From contig JARFQY010000325.1 of NCBI GenBank assembly GCA_029287535.1, forward strand, positions 1 to 45,582: DNA of 45,582 bases. Reading direction: 5' to 3'. Position numbers and translations under genes: made by a program. The first letter of the stretch is position 1. The number at the start of each line of letters is the position of its first letter. Source of the DNA: Filomicrobium sp. GTDB lineage: Bacteria > Pseudomonadota > Alphaproteobacteria > Rhizobiales > Hyphomicrobiaceae. The notes under the pieces are model-generated. The model was not told the origin of the DNA, did not search any database, and saw only the letters and a list, made by a program, of their open reading frames with translations. Positions 1 to 9,826 of the stretch are shown piece by piece.

Positions 1-18
1 GATGTGTATAAGAGACAG
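1..18. other. Nextera/Tn5 mosaic-end adaptor remnant
   Basis: The first 18 bases equal the 19-bp Tn5 mosaic end used in tagmentation libraries, minus its first base. This is library adaptor left at a contig edge, not native DNA and not a mobile element. Genomic sequence starts at about base 19. Confidence 0.95.
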
Positions 19-78
19 GAACTGGAGAGCTTCTTGAGGTGTGACTCGCGCTTCCGTGAAGCGGCCGGGCTGGGACAT
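19..78 (-). CDS. Start of a divergent gene, possibly NADP-malic enzyme (partial)
   Basis: A minus-strand ATG at 76-78 opens a frame that stays open for 20 codons to the adaptor junction; it reads MSQPGRFTEARVTPQEALQF. That resembles the N-terminal lead-in of MaeB-type malic enzymes, where an 'EAL.FH' segment comes before a PGK(L/I)E motif. In Hyphomicrobiales a malic enzyme gene commonly lies divergent to mutS, which supports the guess. No strong Shine-Dalgarno precedes the ATG, and only 20 residues are visible, so both coding status and identity are tentative. Confidence 0.35.
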
Positions 79-111
79 GAGTGAGGTCCAAGGGAGGGAT
101 TTGATTGGATA

Positions 112-129
112 GCCCCGCCGCGGCGGGGC
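112..129. repeat. 18-bp perfect GC palindrome upstream of mutS
   Basis: GCCCCGCCGCGGCGGGGC is a perfect inverted repeat in the divergent region between the partial gene at 78 and mutS at 360. No T-run follows it on either strand, so it is not a standard intrinsic terminator. The rest of 130-359 holds a TTGACA at 230-235 without a convincing -10 partner, and nothing else I can name. Confidence 0.5.
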
Positions 130-359
130 CGGCAGCGGGGCGCTTCGGTACCACGATATGGTGCATCGCCCTTGCACACAACAGACCTGTTTGGCCAAGC
201 CTTTAGCGGGCGTTTTCACGTTTTGGCGGTTGACAGCGTCGACAATGGGGGTTTTCGGCCAGGAGGCTCGCGCGCTATGGCTTGCGAAAACTAGGACGAT
301 CGCGGCGGAGGACCGGAATTCCCTCGTAACGGTCACAGGTCACGCCCCGGTGGGAGCGC

Positions 360-3206
360 ATGTCGCGAAAGAACGATACCGACAAGGTTAATGAGGCAAA
401 GAAGCGTTCTGGTGCCAAGGCGGGCGCCGGCGCCACGCCGTCTATGGCGCAGTATCTGGAGATTAAGGCGGCAAATCCCGATAGCCTGCTCTGGTACCGC
501 ATGGGCGACTTTTATGAACTGTTCTTTGAGGACGCCGTGACGGCTTCGGCGGCCCTGGGAATTGTGCTCACCAAGCGCGGCAAGCACTTGGGTGAGGATA
601 TTCCCATGTGCGGCGTTCCCGTGGTTCGGGCTGACGAGTACCTGGAGCGGCTCATTCGGCAGGGTTATCGGGTTGCCGTTTGCGAACAGCTGGAGGACCC
701 CGCTGAAGCACGCAAGCGGGGCGCCAAAGCGGTCGTGCACCGGGATGTCGTTAGACTGGTAACCCCAGGCACGTTGACCGAGGAAACGCTCCTTGAAGCC
801 AACGCGCGCAACTATCTTACCGCCATCTTTCCGGCCCCTGATGCCGTCAGTGGGCCTGCGGGGGAACGCCGGATCGCGCTCGCCTCGCTCGATATCTCAA
901 CGGGTGAGTTTGAAGTGGGCAGCGCCTCGCTGGTCGACCTGCCCGGCGAGCTGGCTCGCCTTGCCCCGCGCGAAATTCTCACGCCCGACAGCACGGCGGC
1001 GGATCAGCTGTTCGAGCGCGCCCTTGCGCTCTCACCGGCCGCTCGCACTCCGTTGCCGGCCGCGCACTACGATAGTCGTTCCGGCGAGCGCGACTTGAAA
1101 ACCCGTCTCGGCGTCGGCGACCTTCGCGCCTTTGGAGAATTCACTCGGCCTGAACTTGCCGCCATTGGCGGTCTCCTGAAGTACGTCGACCTGACCCAGA
1201 TAGGAAAGAAGCCGGTCATCCGCCCGCCACGCCGGCTGGCCGGCGAGGCCATCTTGCTCATTGACCCGGCCAGTCGCGCCAGTCTGGAATTAACGCGGTC
1301 CGCGTCCGGGGAGCGCAAGGGAAGCTTGCTATCCGCCGTCGATCGCACGGTGACGGGGGCCGGGTCCCGCGAATTGGCTGCCCGGCTGGCGAGCCCACTC
1401 ACGGATATCCCGGCCATCAATGCCCGTCTCGATGCCGTCTCCCATATGCTGGGTGAACCGGCCTTGCGTGAGGACGTGCGCGCTGCGCTGAGCGGCGCGC
1501 CCGACATTGCCCGCGCCATTTCGAGATTGTCCTTCGGCCGCGGCTCGCCGCGTGACCTCGGCTTCGTTCGAGATGGTCTTATTGCCGCGACAAAGTGTGC
1601 CGGCTTGCTCTCAGACAGCGTCCGCGCCGTAAGCCTTCCAAGTGAGATAGGTCTGCCAAGTGAGCTCGCCGATATCGTCGATCGGTTGAGTGTCGCCGCC
1701 GGACCGCTACTCGACGAGTTGAGCAGCGCCCTGGGGGACGAACTTCCCGTTAACCGGCGAGATGGGGGCTTCGTGCGAGTCGGCTACCTTGCTGAACTCG
1801 ATGAAGCGAGGCGTCTGAAGGAGGACGCACGCCAGGTCCTTGCTGAGCTGGAAACCCGCTACCGTGATGAGACCGGCGTCAAGTCACTCAAGGTCCGGCA
1901 GAACAATATCCTTGGGTTCTTCATCGAAGTCACGCAGGCGAATGCCGGCCCGCTGACCTCTGCGCCTCACGACAAGATTTTTCGCCACCGCCAGACAATG
2001 GCCAACGCCATGCGCTTTGTCACAGATGAGCTCGTCGAAACGGAAGGCCGTGTGGCGACTGCCGGCGAACGCGCGCTGGCCTTGGAACAGGATGTCTTCA
2101 ACGATCTTGCGCGGCGCGTTGGAGACTCCGAGCAGGACCTTTGCAACATTGCCGCATCTCTTGCAGATCTCGATGTGACCGCGGCGCTGGCCGAACTCGC
2201 CGAACGCGAGGATTACGCCCGCCCTCACCTGAGCAACGACCAGACTTTCGAAATCCGGGGCGGCCGCCATCCGGTTGTCGAGCAGTCACTGAAGGCGGCC
2301 CGCGAAGGCCCATTCATCGAGAACGATTGCCTGCTCGGTCTTGCAAACGACGAACCCTACACCCAGTCGGGCGAATACGACGCCCCGCGACCGCCTGGCT
2401 TCGATGACAATCGCGCCGCCCGCATCTGGCTGGTCACGGGCCCCAACATGGCGGGGAAATCAACATTCCTGCGCCAGAACGCGCTGATCTGCCTGCTCGC
2501 CCAAATGGGATCGTTTGTACCGGCGCAGAAAGCGGCGATTGGTGTGGTGGATCGGCTGTTTTCGCGTGTCGGCGCCTCGGACGATCTCGCGCGCGGGCGC
2601 TCCACATTCATGGTTGAAATGGTGGAAACGGCCGCAATTCTCAATCAGGCCAGCGACCGCTCCCTTGTTATTCTTGACGAGATTGGCCGTGGCACGGCGA
2701 CATTTGATGGCTTGTCCATCGCCTGGGCCTGCGTTGAATATCTGCACGAAGTCCGCTGTTGTCGCACATTGTTTGCGACGCATTATCATGAGCTGACCGC
2801 TTTGGCCGACCGCTTGACACAAGTCGCAAACGTCACAATTGACGTAAAGGAGTGGCGTGACGAGATCATCTTCTTGCATAAGGTCAAACCCGGCGCCGCC
2901 GACCGGTCGTATGGTATTCAGGTGGCAAAACTCGCCGGCCTGCCCGCCAATGTGATATCGCGAGCCGGCGAGGTATTGAGATTACTTGAGGATGCTGATC
3001 GCAATCAGTCGAGGACGCCTGATATGGTATTGGACGAGCTGCCGCTGTTTGCGGCCACACGGCCGGAGAACCCGATGGCCGCCTCGAGCGCACCGTCCGC
3101 GGTCGAGACCGAGCTGGCGAACATTAACCCAGATGAGCTTACGCCTAAGGCCGCTCTCGACGCCCTTTACCGCTTGAAGTCGATCATGTCCGACGATGAC
3201 AGATAG
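360..3206 (+). CDS. mutS: DNA mismatch repair protein MutS
   Basis: MutS recognises mismatches and small loops and recruits MutL in an ATP-dependent way. The 948-residue protein begins with a basic, Ala/Lys-rich tail of about 25 residues. The mismatch-reading motif GDFYELF follows at 49-55, with Phe51 and Glu53 as the F-x-E pair that stacks on the mispair. The connector, lever and clamp domains come next. The ATPase has its Walker A GPNMAGKS at 694-701 and a Walker B/signature region LVILDEIGRGTATFDG. Length is slightly above the usual 850-900, from the N-tail and a loop just before Walker A. ATG 360 follows GGTGGGAG. glnD starts 45 bp downstream, the usual order in this group. Confidence 0.97.
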   Translation: MSRKNDTDKVNEAKKRSGAKAGAGATPSMAQYLEIKAANPDSLLWYRMGDFYELFFEDAVTASAALGIVLTKRGKHLGEDIPMCGVPVVRADEYLERLIRQGYRVAVCEQLEDPAEARKRGAKAVVHRDVVRLVTPGTLTEETLLEANARNYLTAIFPAPDAVSGPAGERRIALASLDISTGEFEVGSASLVDLPGELARLAPREILTPDSTAADQLFERALALSPAARTPLPAAHYDSRSGERDLKTRLGVGDLRAFGEFTRPELAAIGGLLKYVDLTQIGKKPVIRPPRRLAGEAILLIDPASRASLELTRSASGERKGSLLSAVDRTVTGAGSRELAARLASPLTDIPAINARLDAVSHMLGEPALREDVRAALSGAPDIARAISRLSFGRGSPRDLGFVRDGLIAATKCAGLLSDSVRAVSLPSEIGLPSELADIVDRLSVAAGPLLDELSSALGDELPVNRRDGGFVRVGYLAELDEARRLKEDARQVLAELETRYRDETGVKSLKVRQNNILGFFIEVTQANAGPLTSAPHDKIFRHRQTMANAMRFVTDELVETEGRVATAGERALALEQDVFNDLARRVGDSEQDLCNIAASLADLDVTAALAELAEREDYARPHLSNDQTFEIRGGRHPVVEQSLKAAREGPFIENDCLLGLANDEPYTQSGEYDAPRPPGFDDNRAARIWLVTGPNMAGKSTFLRQNALICLLAQMGSFVPAQKAAIGVVDRLFSRVGASDDLARGRSTFMVEMVETAAILNQASDRSLVILDEIGRGTATFDGLSIAWACVEYLHEVRCCRTLFATHYHELTALADRLTQVANVTIDVKEWRDEIIFLHKVKPGAADRSYGIQVAKLAGLPANVISRAGEVLRLLEDADRNQSRTPDMVLDELPLFAATRPENPMAASSAPSAVETELANINPDELTPKAALDALYRLKSIMSDDDR

Positions 3207-3251
3207 CAACCGAACAGATGGCCGCGCTGCGAGCCTTGGAGCATATAGAAT

Positions 3252-6065
3252 ATGGATAGCCTTGCCCCTAGCGCTGCACCAAGAACGTTGAATGTGCTGC
3301 GGCCCGCCGAGCCGCCCCCGCCGACCCGCTACATCGACCCGGAGGACCTCAAGCAGGAACTCTCGGAACTGGTCGTCGCCGACGGCGGGCCGGACAACGC
3401 TCGCCCGCATTTTGTCGAGCGGGTGAAGGAGGTGATCGCCGCCGCCCGCAGTCAGGCGCGCGAGGAACTCGAAGCCGATGGACTTGGCCGACGCTGTGCG
3501 GAAGGCCTTTCTGGCTTTCAAGACGACCTTATCCGAACCCTGTTCGATTTGATCGTCACCTACCGTTGCACCGAAGAGGAGCGCAAACAGATCGAGGGTA
3601 TGGCCGTCGTGGCCACGGGCGGATATGGCCGAGGGCTATTGGCGCCGGGTTCTGACATCGACTTGCTTTTCTTGATGCCCGCATCGACCGGCAGCGGACA
3701 GACACAGGTCTCCGAACGCTTGCTTTACCTACTTTGGGATTTGGGCTTCAAGGTCGGACACGCCACCCGCACGATTCCCCAATGCATCAAGCTTGCACAA
3801 AGCGATACGACGATTGCGACATCGATGCTGGACGCCCGTCTCATACTCGGTGACGCCTCCTTGTTCGCGAAACTCGAAGAGCAGTTCAGGAACCAGGCCA
3901 TCAAGGCCAACACGCGTGCGTTCATCGACGCCAAAATGGCCGAACGTGACGAACGTCATCGTCGCTCCGGCGACGCTCGCTATCGGGTGGAACCCAACAT
4001 AAAGGACGGCAAAGGCGGCTTGCGCGACCTGCACACGTTGCACTGGCTTTCCAAGGCGATCTACGGCGAAGATGTCGGCGAAGCGACGATCCGAGCTGGA
4101 ATCTTCACCGAGGAAGAGGTGACGACGTTCCACCGTTGCGAGGACTTCCTTTGGTCGGTGCGATGCTTCTTGCATTTCCTGACAGGGCGACCGGAGGAGC
4201 GGCTGACATTCGATCTGCAACCGCAAATGGCCGAACTCCTCGGCTATAAGCGTCATGGCAGCCAGCGCCCCGTTGAGCGCTTCATGAAGCACTACTTCCT
4301 GGTTGCCAAGGACGTCGGTGATTTGACGAGCATTCTGTGCGGCGCATTGGAAATCCAACAGCTGAAAACGGTTCCAACGCTGCGCAAGATGCTCAATCCA
4401 CTAAGCTGGCAGGTGCGCCGGCAGGTCCGCACGCGCACCGATTTTCGCATTGACTCGGACCGTCTCAACGTTGCTGACCCCAAGGTCTTCGAACGCGATC
4501 CAGTCAATATTCTCCGCCTGTTCGATCAGGCTGCGCGCACCGGAACGTTCCTTCACCCGCATGCCGTCCGTTTGTTGCGCACATCGAGCCGCCTCATCGA
4601 CAAATCGGTCCGCATCAATCCAGAAGCCAACCGTATCTTTCTGTCGCTGCTGACCAATCGCGAAACGGCGGCAACCTCGCTGCGCCGCATGAATGATGCT
4701 GGCGTCCTCGGCCGCTTCATTCCACCCTTCCGACGAGTTGTCGGTATGATGCAGTTCAACATGTACCATCACTATACGGTGGACGAGCATCTGATCCGCA
4801 CGGTTGAGAAACTGACTGATATCGAGCGCGGCGAGGCCGTTGAAGAACTGCCCTTGTCCACCAGGATCTTCCGCACGGTACGGAATCGGAAGGTGCTCTA
4901 TGTGGCCGCCTTCCTCCATGACATCGGTAAGGGGCGTCGCGAAGACCACTCCAAGGTTGGGGCCCGCATCGCGCGCGAGCTTTGCCCACGTATGGGTCTC
5001 ACAAACAGCGAAACCGAAACCGTCGCATGGCTCATCGAAGAGCACTTGACGATGAGCAACATTTCCCAGCGGCGTGATCTGGCCGACCCGCGTACGATCC
5101 GGGACTTCGCCAACAAGGTGAAGAGCATAGACCGCTTGAATTTGCTTCTGCTGCTGACCGTTGCCGATATCAGGGCGGTTGGTCCGGGGACCTGGAATGG
5201 CTGGAAGGGTCAGCTGCTGCGAACCTTGTACAACGAGACCGAGCTGTTGCTGACGGGCGGCCATACGCGCGAGGACCGGCGTGACAGGGTTCAAAAGGCT
5301 CAGCAGGCCTTGGCCGAGGCCTTGCGCGCAAAGGGCTGGGACAAAGCCAGTATCGACGCCACCCTTGGCCGGTTCTTTGACGACTATTGGCTGCGCTTCG
5401 AAACCGACGCGCACCTGGAACATGCCCTCTTCATGCGCCGGGCGCACGAGAACAATGAGCGCTTGGCGGTGGCCCATAAGACCGACGCTTTCACGGCCGT
5501 GACGGAGCTGACCATCCTGGCGCCCAACCACGCACGGCTACTGTCGCTGTTTGCCGGCGCCTGTCTTTCGGTTGGCGCCGACATCGTTGGGGCGCACATC
5601 ACGACCACCAGAGACGGGCTCGCTCTGGACACCTTTCTGCTACAACGCGAGTTCGAAGACGATGCCGACGAGGAACGTCGCGCCCGCCGCATTCGCGAGC
5701 TCATCGAGCGCTATCTCAAGGGCGAAGCCAGGGTACAGAAAGTGCTGGCCGACCGCCGCAGCGAACACCGGGTTGAGGCCTTCAGCGTCAGTCCCCGCGC
5801 CAACGTCAACAATGAGCTCTCGGACCACTATACTGTCATCGAGGTCGCCGGTCGTGACCGGCCGGGATTGCTTTATGAATTGACCAGCGAACTGTCTGAT
5901 TTGTCGCTGGACATCTCATCGGCACATATCGCCACCTTTGGTGAGAAGGTGATCGACGTGTTCTACGTGACCGACCTGACGGGACGTAAGGTTTCCGGTG
6001 AAAAGCGCCAGGAAGTTATAGGCGAGCGGCTGGGCGAGATCGTCGAAATTGAGGAAGAAACTTAA
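3252..6065 (+). CDS. glnD: [Protein-PII] uridylyltransferase / uridylyl-removing enzyme GlnD
   Basis: GlnD senses glutamine and adds or removes UMP on PII proteins (GlnB/GlnK), setting the nitrogen status signal. All four expected parts are visible in 937 residues. The nucleotidyltransferase core has GGYGRG at 123-128 and a D-x-D pair at Asp135/Asp137. The HD phosphohydrolase carries LHDIGKGRREDHS, with His556-Asp557. Two C-terminal ACT domains lie at about 752-800 and 860-935, the second opening with VAGRDRPGLLYEL. GGAG about 11 nt before the ATG is an acceptable ribosome binding site. It is likely cotranscribed with mutS. Confidence 0.97.
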   Translation: MDSLAPSAAPRTLNVLRPAEPPPPTRYIDPEDLKQELSELVVADGGPDNARPHFVERVKEVIAAARSQAREELEADGLGRRCAEGLSGFQDDLIRTLFDLIVTYRCTEEERKQIEGMAVVATGGYGRGLLAPGSDIDLLFLMPASTGSGQTQVSERLLYLLWDLGFKVGHATRTIPQCIKLAQSDTTIATSMLDARLILGDASLFAKLEEQFRNQAIKANTRAFIDAKMAERDERHRRSGDARYRVEPNIKDGKGGLRDLHTLHWLSKAIYGEDVGEATIRAGIFTEEEVTTFHRCEDFLWSVRCFLHFLTGRPEERLTFDLQPQMAELLGYKRHGSQRPVERFMKHYFLVAKDVGDLTSILCGALEIQQLKTVPTLRKMLNPLSWQVRRQVRTRTDFRIDSDRLNVADPKVFERDPVNILRLFDQAARTGTFLHPHAVRLLRTSSRLIDKSVRINPEANRIFLSLLTNRETAATSLRRMNDAGVLGRFIPPFRRVVGMMQFNMYHHYTVDEHLIRTVEKLTDIERGEAVEELPLSTRIFRTVRNRKVLYVAAFLHDIGKGRREDHSKVGARIARELCPRMGLTNSETETVAWLIEEHLTMSNISQRRDLADPRTIRDFANKVKSIDRLNLLLLLTVADIRAVGPGTWNGWKGQLLRTLYNETELLLTGGHTREDRRDRVQKAQQALAEALRAKGWDKASIDATLGRFFDDYWLRFETDAHLEHALFMRRAHENNERLAVAHKTDAFTAVTELTILAPNHARLLSLFAGACLSVGADIVGAHITTTRDGLALDTFLLQREFEDDADEERRARRIRELIERYLKGEARVQKVLADRRSEHRVEAFSVSPRANVNNELSDHYTVIEVAGRDRPGLLYELTSELSDLSLDISSAHIATFGEKVIDVFYVTDLTGRKVSGEKRQEVIGERLGEIVEIEEET

Positions 6066-6175
6066 CCAGGAACGCAAGCCGATAGCCTAAGCCTTGGCAA
6101 GGCCATCAGCACGGCAAGATCTGTTGCCAAAACACACCCTTGCGATTTTCTCATCCTGGGTCTACTGCGCACGTC

Positions 6176-7756
6176 ATGCTCTATCGCGCTTTCGCAACCG
6201 TTGGCGGCCTGACGATGGTCAGCCGCCTGCTCGGCTTCATCCGAGACATTCTGATCGCTGCAACCCTGGGGTCCGGCGTCGTTGCGGACGCTTTCTTTGT
6301 CGCCTTCCGCTTTCCAAACCTGTTCCGCCGCCTGTTTGGCGAGGGTGCCTTCAACGCGGCCTTTGTGCCGCTGTTTGCTAAGCGCCTGGAAGGCGAGGGA
6401 GAGGGCGAGGCGCGCCGTTTTGCCGAAGAGGCAATGTCGGTCTTGTTCTTTTCCTTGCTGGTGCTGTCAGCCCTCATCATGCTGGCGATGCCATGGCTGA
6501 TGGTGCTGCTCGCGCCTGGTTTCGTGACGGACCCGGCCAAATATGACCTTGCCGTTCGGCTGTCGCAGATCGCATTTCCCTACCTGTTATGCATGTCGAT
6601 TGCTGCGCTGCTGTCGGGTGTCTTGAATTCCCTGAACCGGTTTTGGGCCGCCGCGGCAGCTCCGATTCTGCTCAACATCGTGCTCATTGCTGCCATCTCG
6701 TTGGCGATCTGGCTGGGATACACCGAACGCTTCGGTGCCGGCGTCATTCTGGCGGTCGGTGTCGCAATTGCCGGCGTGGCGCAGCTTGCAATGCTATGGG
6801 TCGCCGTGCGTGCGGCTGGCCTCAAACTGAAGCTGCGCTGGCCGCGCTACACTGCCGGTGTGAAACGTCTCGTGGAACTTGGCATTCCCGGAGTCATCGC
6901 CGGCGGGATCACCCAGATCAACATTGTCGTGGGAACCATGATCGCGACATTGCAGGCCGGCGCGGTTTCCTACCTGTACTATGCCGATCGCCTTTATCAG
7001 CTGCCGCTCGGCATCGTTGGGGTTGCGATTGGCGTCGTCCTTCTGCCGGACCTCTCGCGGAAGCTGCGCGCCGGGGAACATGCCACCGCCATGCACAGCC
7101 AGAACCGTTCCCTGGAAGTCGCTTTGCTCCTGACGATCCCTGCCGCCGTCGCGCTCGGCGTCGCCGCCGAACCAATCATTCGCGTACTTTTTGAGCGCGG
7201 TGCGTTCACCGCCGCCGATACTGCTGCCACCGCGCCGGCCTTGGCCGCCTTCGCAATTGGGTTGCCGGCGTTCGTTCTCATCAAGGTCTTCCAACCCGCC
7301 TTCTTTGCGCGTGAGGATACAAAGACCCCAATGCGTTTCGCCGCCGTCAACATGATCGTCAACGTCATCGGCTCTCTGGCGTTGTTTTTCATGTTCAAAC
7401 AGATGGGCTATCTGCCCCACGTGGGCATTGCCCTGGCAACATCCGTAGCTGGTTGGGTGAATGCACTCTTGCTATGGGGCACCTTGAGCCACCGCGGGGA
7501 TTTTGCCGGTGATCGCCGCCTAGTGCGAAATCTCCCAATCATTACGGCCGCCAGCATTGCAATGGGCGCAGTCCTGTGGTTCGCGCTCCCGCTATTGGCC
7601 CCGTATTACGCCACAGAGGCCAACTTGCTCGTTCAGATGGCGGCCCTGGCGGCGATTGTCTCGCTCGGTCTCATTGTCTTTTTTGGTCTGGTCCTTGCCA
7701 CCGGCGTTCTTGATTTGCGTAATCTTGCCGGAACGGCCCGCGATCGCACGGCGTGA
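6176..7756 (+). CDS. murJ: Lipid II flippase MurJ (MviN family)
   Basis: MurJ moves lipid II across the inner membrane for peptidoglycan synthesis. The protein is almost wholly hydrophobic, with about 14 predicted membrane helices. It shows the family N-terminus FATVGGLTMVSRLLGFIRD and the cytoplasmic-loop block FRFPNLFRRLFGEGAFNAAF, which holds the conserved arginines. I chose ATG 6176 (526 aa) because the family starts MxxxRxFATVG. A TTG at 6140 in the same frame would add 12 polar residues with no family counterpart. No strong Shine-Dalgarno precedes either start. It lies 110 bp after glnD, in the usual order. Confidence 0.94.
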   Translation: MLYRAFATVGGLTMVSRLLGFIRDILIAATLGSGVVADAFFVAFRFPNLFRRLFGEGAFNAAFVPLFAKRLEGEGEGEARRFAEEAMSVLFFSLLVLSALIMLAMPWLMVLLAPGFVTDPAKYDLAVRLSQIAFPYLLCMSIAALLSGVLNSLNRFWAAAAAPILLNIVLIAAISLAIWLGYTERFGAGVILAVGVAIAGVAQLAMLWVAVRAAGLKLKLRWPRYTAGVKRLVELGIPGVIAGGITQINIVVGTMIATLQAGAVSYLYYADRLYQLPLGIVGVAIGVVLLPDLSRKLRAGEHATAMHSQNRSLEVALLLTIPAAVALGVAAEPIIRVLFERGAFTAADTAATAPALAAFAIGLPAFVLIKVFQPAFFAREDTKTPMRFAAVNMIVNVIGSLALFFMFKQMGYLPHVGIALATSVAGWVNALLLWGTLSHRGDFAGDRRLVRNLPIITAASIAMGAVLWFALPLLAPYYATEANLLVQMAALAAIVSLGLIVFFGLVLATGVLDLRNLAGTARDRTA

Positions 7757-7930
7757 CGAGCCTGAAGACTGTTTATTCCGAAGTCGGGCAGGAGCCTAGG
7801 ACCACGCCGACTGTGCCATTCTGAATGGCTCAATCGTTCTTTCCAAGAGGGCTTGCACGACATCCCTCGACGCGCCATAACCCGCGCTCGTCGAAAGCCC
7901 ACCAACCACGCTCGCGCGGAGCCCCACCGA

Positions 7931-8974
7931 ATGAAGTTTCAAGAGCGCGTTTTTTCAGGAATGCAGCCCACCGGCAGCCTGCATCTAGGGAACTACCTGG
8001 GTGCGATGCTGAAGTGGATCGACCTGCAAAAAACGCACGAGTGCATCTATTGTGTCGTTGATTTGCACGCGATAACCGTTTGGCAGGATCCCGCCGAGCT
8101 GCGCCAGGCGATCCGCCAGGTGACCGCAGCCTACATTGCAGCCGGCCTCGATCCCGAAAAGAGCATTCTGTTCAATCAAAGTCAGGTTTCTGCGCACGCC
8201 GAGCTGGCTTGGGTTTTCAACTGCGTGGCCCGCCTGGGTTGGCTTAACCGCATGACGCAGTTCAAGGAGAAAGCCGGCAAGGACCGTGAAAACGCATCGG
8301 TAGGGCTATATGCGTATCCCAACCTCATGGCCGCGGACATCCTTGCCTATCGCGCCACCCACGTTCCCGTCGGCGACGATCAAAAACAGCACCTGGAGCT
8401 GTCGCGCGATATTGCCCAGAAATTCAACAATGATTTTTGTGCTCAAATAGAAGCCGCCGGTTATGACGGCGGCGACTTCTTCCCGCTGCCTGAGCCGGTC
8501 ATCACTGGCCCGGCAACGCGAGTCATGTCACTACGCGATGGTACGCGCAAAATGTCGAAGTCAGAGCCTTCGGAAATGTCCCGTATCAATCTGACCGATG
8601 ACAACGACACCATCGCCAAGAAAGTCAAGAAAGCCAAGACCGATCCCGAACCGCTACCCGCCGACACAAAGGGCCTTTCGGGTCGTCCCGAGGCCGAAAA
8701 TCTTGTTGGCATTTTTGCCGCTCTCTCGGGAAGTCAAAAGGCGGACGTTTTGGCCGAGTTCGGCGGCCGGCAGTTCTCCGAGTTCAAGCCGGCGCTGGCC
8801 GATCTCTGCGTCGCCCGTTTGGGCCCGATCGCTGACGAGGCCCGCCGCCTAATGGACGATCCGGCGGAAATCGACCGCATTCTGGTCGATGGCGCGGACC
8901 GTGCGCGGGCGATTGCCGCTCCTATACTTGCCGATGTGAAGGATATTGTCGGTTTCGTCCACGCCAGACCATAG
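7931..8974 (+). CDS. trpS: Tryptophanyl-tRNA synthetase
   Basis: TrpRS charges tRNA-Trp. It is a class Ic synthetase of 347 residues, close to the bacterial norm of about 335-355. The HIGH-like motif is PTGSLHLGN at 13-21 and the KMSKS loop is exact at 207-211, inside [14 protein letters not shown]. Start ATG 7931 gives [15 protein letters not shown], as in relatives. The frame is open further upstream (7853), but that part has no family match and covers the intergenic region. The spacing to murJ is 174 bp, so it may have its own promoter. Confidence 0.96.
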   Translation: MKFQERVFSGMQPTGSLHLGNYLGAMLKWIDLQKTHECIYCVVDLHAITVWQDPAELRQAIRQVTAAYIAAGLDPEKSILFNQSQVSAHAELAWVFNCVARLGWLNRMTQFKEKAGKDRENASVGLYAYPNLMAADILAYRATHVPVGDDQKQHLELSRDIAQKFNNDFCAQIEAAGYDGGDFFPLPEPVITGPATRVMSLRDGTRKMSKSEPSEMSRINLTDDNDTIAKKVKKAKTDPEPLPADTKGLSGRPEAENLVGIFAALSGSQKADVLAEFGGRQFSEFKPALADLCVARLGPIADEARRLMDDPAEIDRILVDGADRARAIAAPILADVKDIVGFVHARP

Positions 8975-9151
8975 CCTTGAGCAGCCCATTGTGCAGTCGC
9001 GAGAAACGCCGAACTTTGGCCCCAGCTGACTTTGGTGCAAGCGTTTTCGTGGACAGGGCCGCATCCTTCATGGACAATCACACCGAATTCGCCGTGCCGC
9101 GTCGAAACCGGCACGGTATCGTCTTTCGCTGCTGAGGATGGCGAACCAAAT

Positions 9152-9652
9152 ATGAAACCACGCCGATCGTTCGAAGCCGGTCATCATCGCAAGTTCCTGC
9201 TCATTATCGATGAAGAGCCGGAGGTGGAAAGCGCCGTCTATTTTGCCGCCAGCCGTGTCGCTCACTCAGGTGGTTCTCTGGTCCTGCTCTACGTCATTGA
9301 ACCGCAAGATTATCAGCACTGGATGGGCGTGCGTCAGATCCACGTCGAAGAGGAAACGACCAAGGCCAAGGCGCTGTTCCGCCTGCACCGCCGCAAGCTC
9401 AACCAGGTCGGCTTTGATGATGTGGCGACGGAGGACATTATCAAGGAAGGCTCCAAGGTCGACACCATCATGGAAATGATCGACGAAGATGAAGATATCG
9501 CCTTGATGGTTTTGGGCGCCTCTACCGATCCAAAGGGGCCCGGGCCGCTTGTCTCAACGCTTGTGGGCGGAAAGGCCGCGGGTGCGTTCCCCGTGCCAAT
9601 CACCGTCGTTCCCGGCCACCTCTCTCTCGACTACATCAAGGCACTAGCTTGA
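9152..9652 (+). CDS. Universal stress protein (UspA family)
   Basis: A 166-residue single Usp-domain protein. The N-terminal strand KFLLIIDEEPEVESAVYFAASRVA is followed by a hydrophobic beta strand (LVLLYVIEP) and a late ALMVLGAS segment near the ATP-binding part of the fold. The classical G-x2-G-x9-G(S/T) nucleotide loop is only partly recognisable: GAS, then GPGPLVSTLVGGKA. ATP binding is therefore uncertain. Start ATG 9152 was preferred to an in-frame upstream start at 9032, whose product shows no domain. GAGG lies about 14 nt upstream, a long spacing. A Usp gene between trpS and the nfu gene is typical of this group. Confidence 0.85.
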   Translation: MKPRRSFEAGHHRKFLLIIDEEPEVESAVYFAASRVAHSGGSLVLLYVIEPQDYQHWMGVRQIHVEEETTKAKALFRLHRRKLNQVGFDDVATEDIIKEGSKVDTIMEMIDEDEDIALMVLGASTDPKGPGPLVSTLVGGKAAGAFPVPITVVPGHLSLDYIKALA

Positions 9653-9738
9653 GCTATATGAGCTCGTCGGACTGTTTTCTGCGCTGGGAAACTCGACGTC
9701 GGGGCTCGACATTTGTATGGTCCTCACCTAATTGATGT

Positions 9739-9755
9739 CCTAGAATGGTTCTAAA
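9739..9755. promoter_or_regulatory. Candidate Irr (ICE-type) operator upstream of nfu
   Basis: CCTAGAATGGTTCTAAA contains the perfect dyad TAGAA-TGG-TTCTA. It resembles the iron control element bound by Irr in rhizobia, recalled as TTTAGAA-N3-TTCTAAA: the right half is exact and the left half differs at two outer bases. The segment TAGAAT (9741-9746) could also be the -10 hexamer, which would put the site over the promoter. The site is 71 bp before the nfu start, a gene for Fe-S assembly. An irr-type gene lies at 42662. Confidence 0.5.
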
Positions 9756-9826
9756 GAGCCGAAGCTGCGACTAGGCGTGCATCGGCCAAGAACGAGAGCC
9801 TAGTGTCCGAATTCGAGAGATGAGCG

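Noticed and set aside
1-18. Tn5 mosaic end as evidence for a native transposon
   Set aside because: It is exactly at the sequence edge and matches the library adaptor; no transposase is present.
230-258. TTGACA at 230-235 as the mutS promoter
   Set aside because: No -10-like hexamer at 15-19 bp spacing.
4401-5531. 376-codon minus-strand open frame inside glnD
   Set aside because: Antisense shadow; GlnD HD and ACT domains lie on the plus strand over the same bases.
7853-7930. Upstream extension of trpS
   Set aside because: Residues before [10 protein letters not shown] have no family match and would run through the intergenic region.
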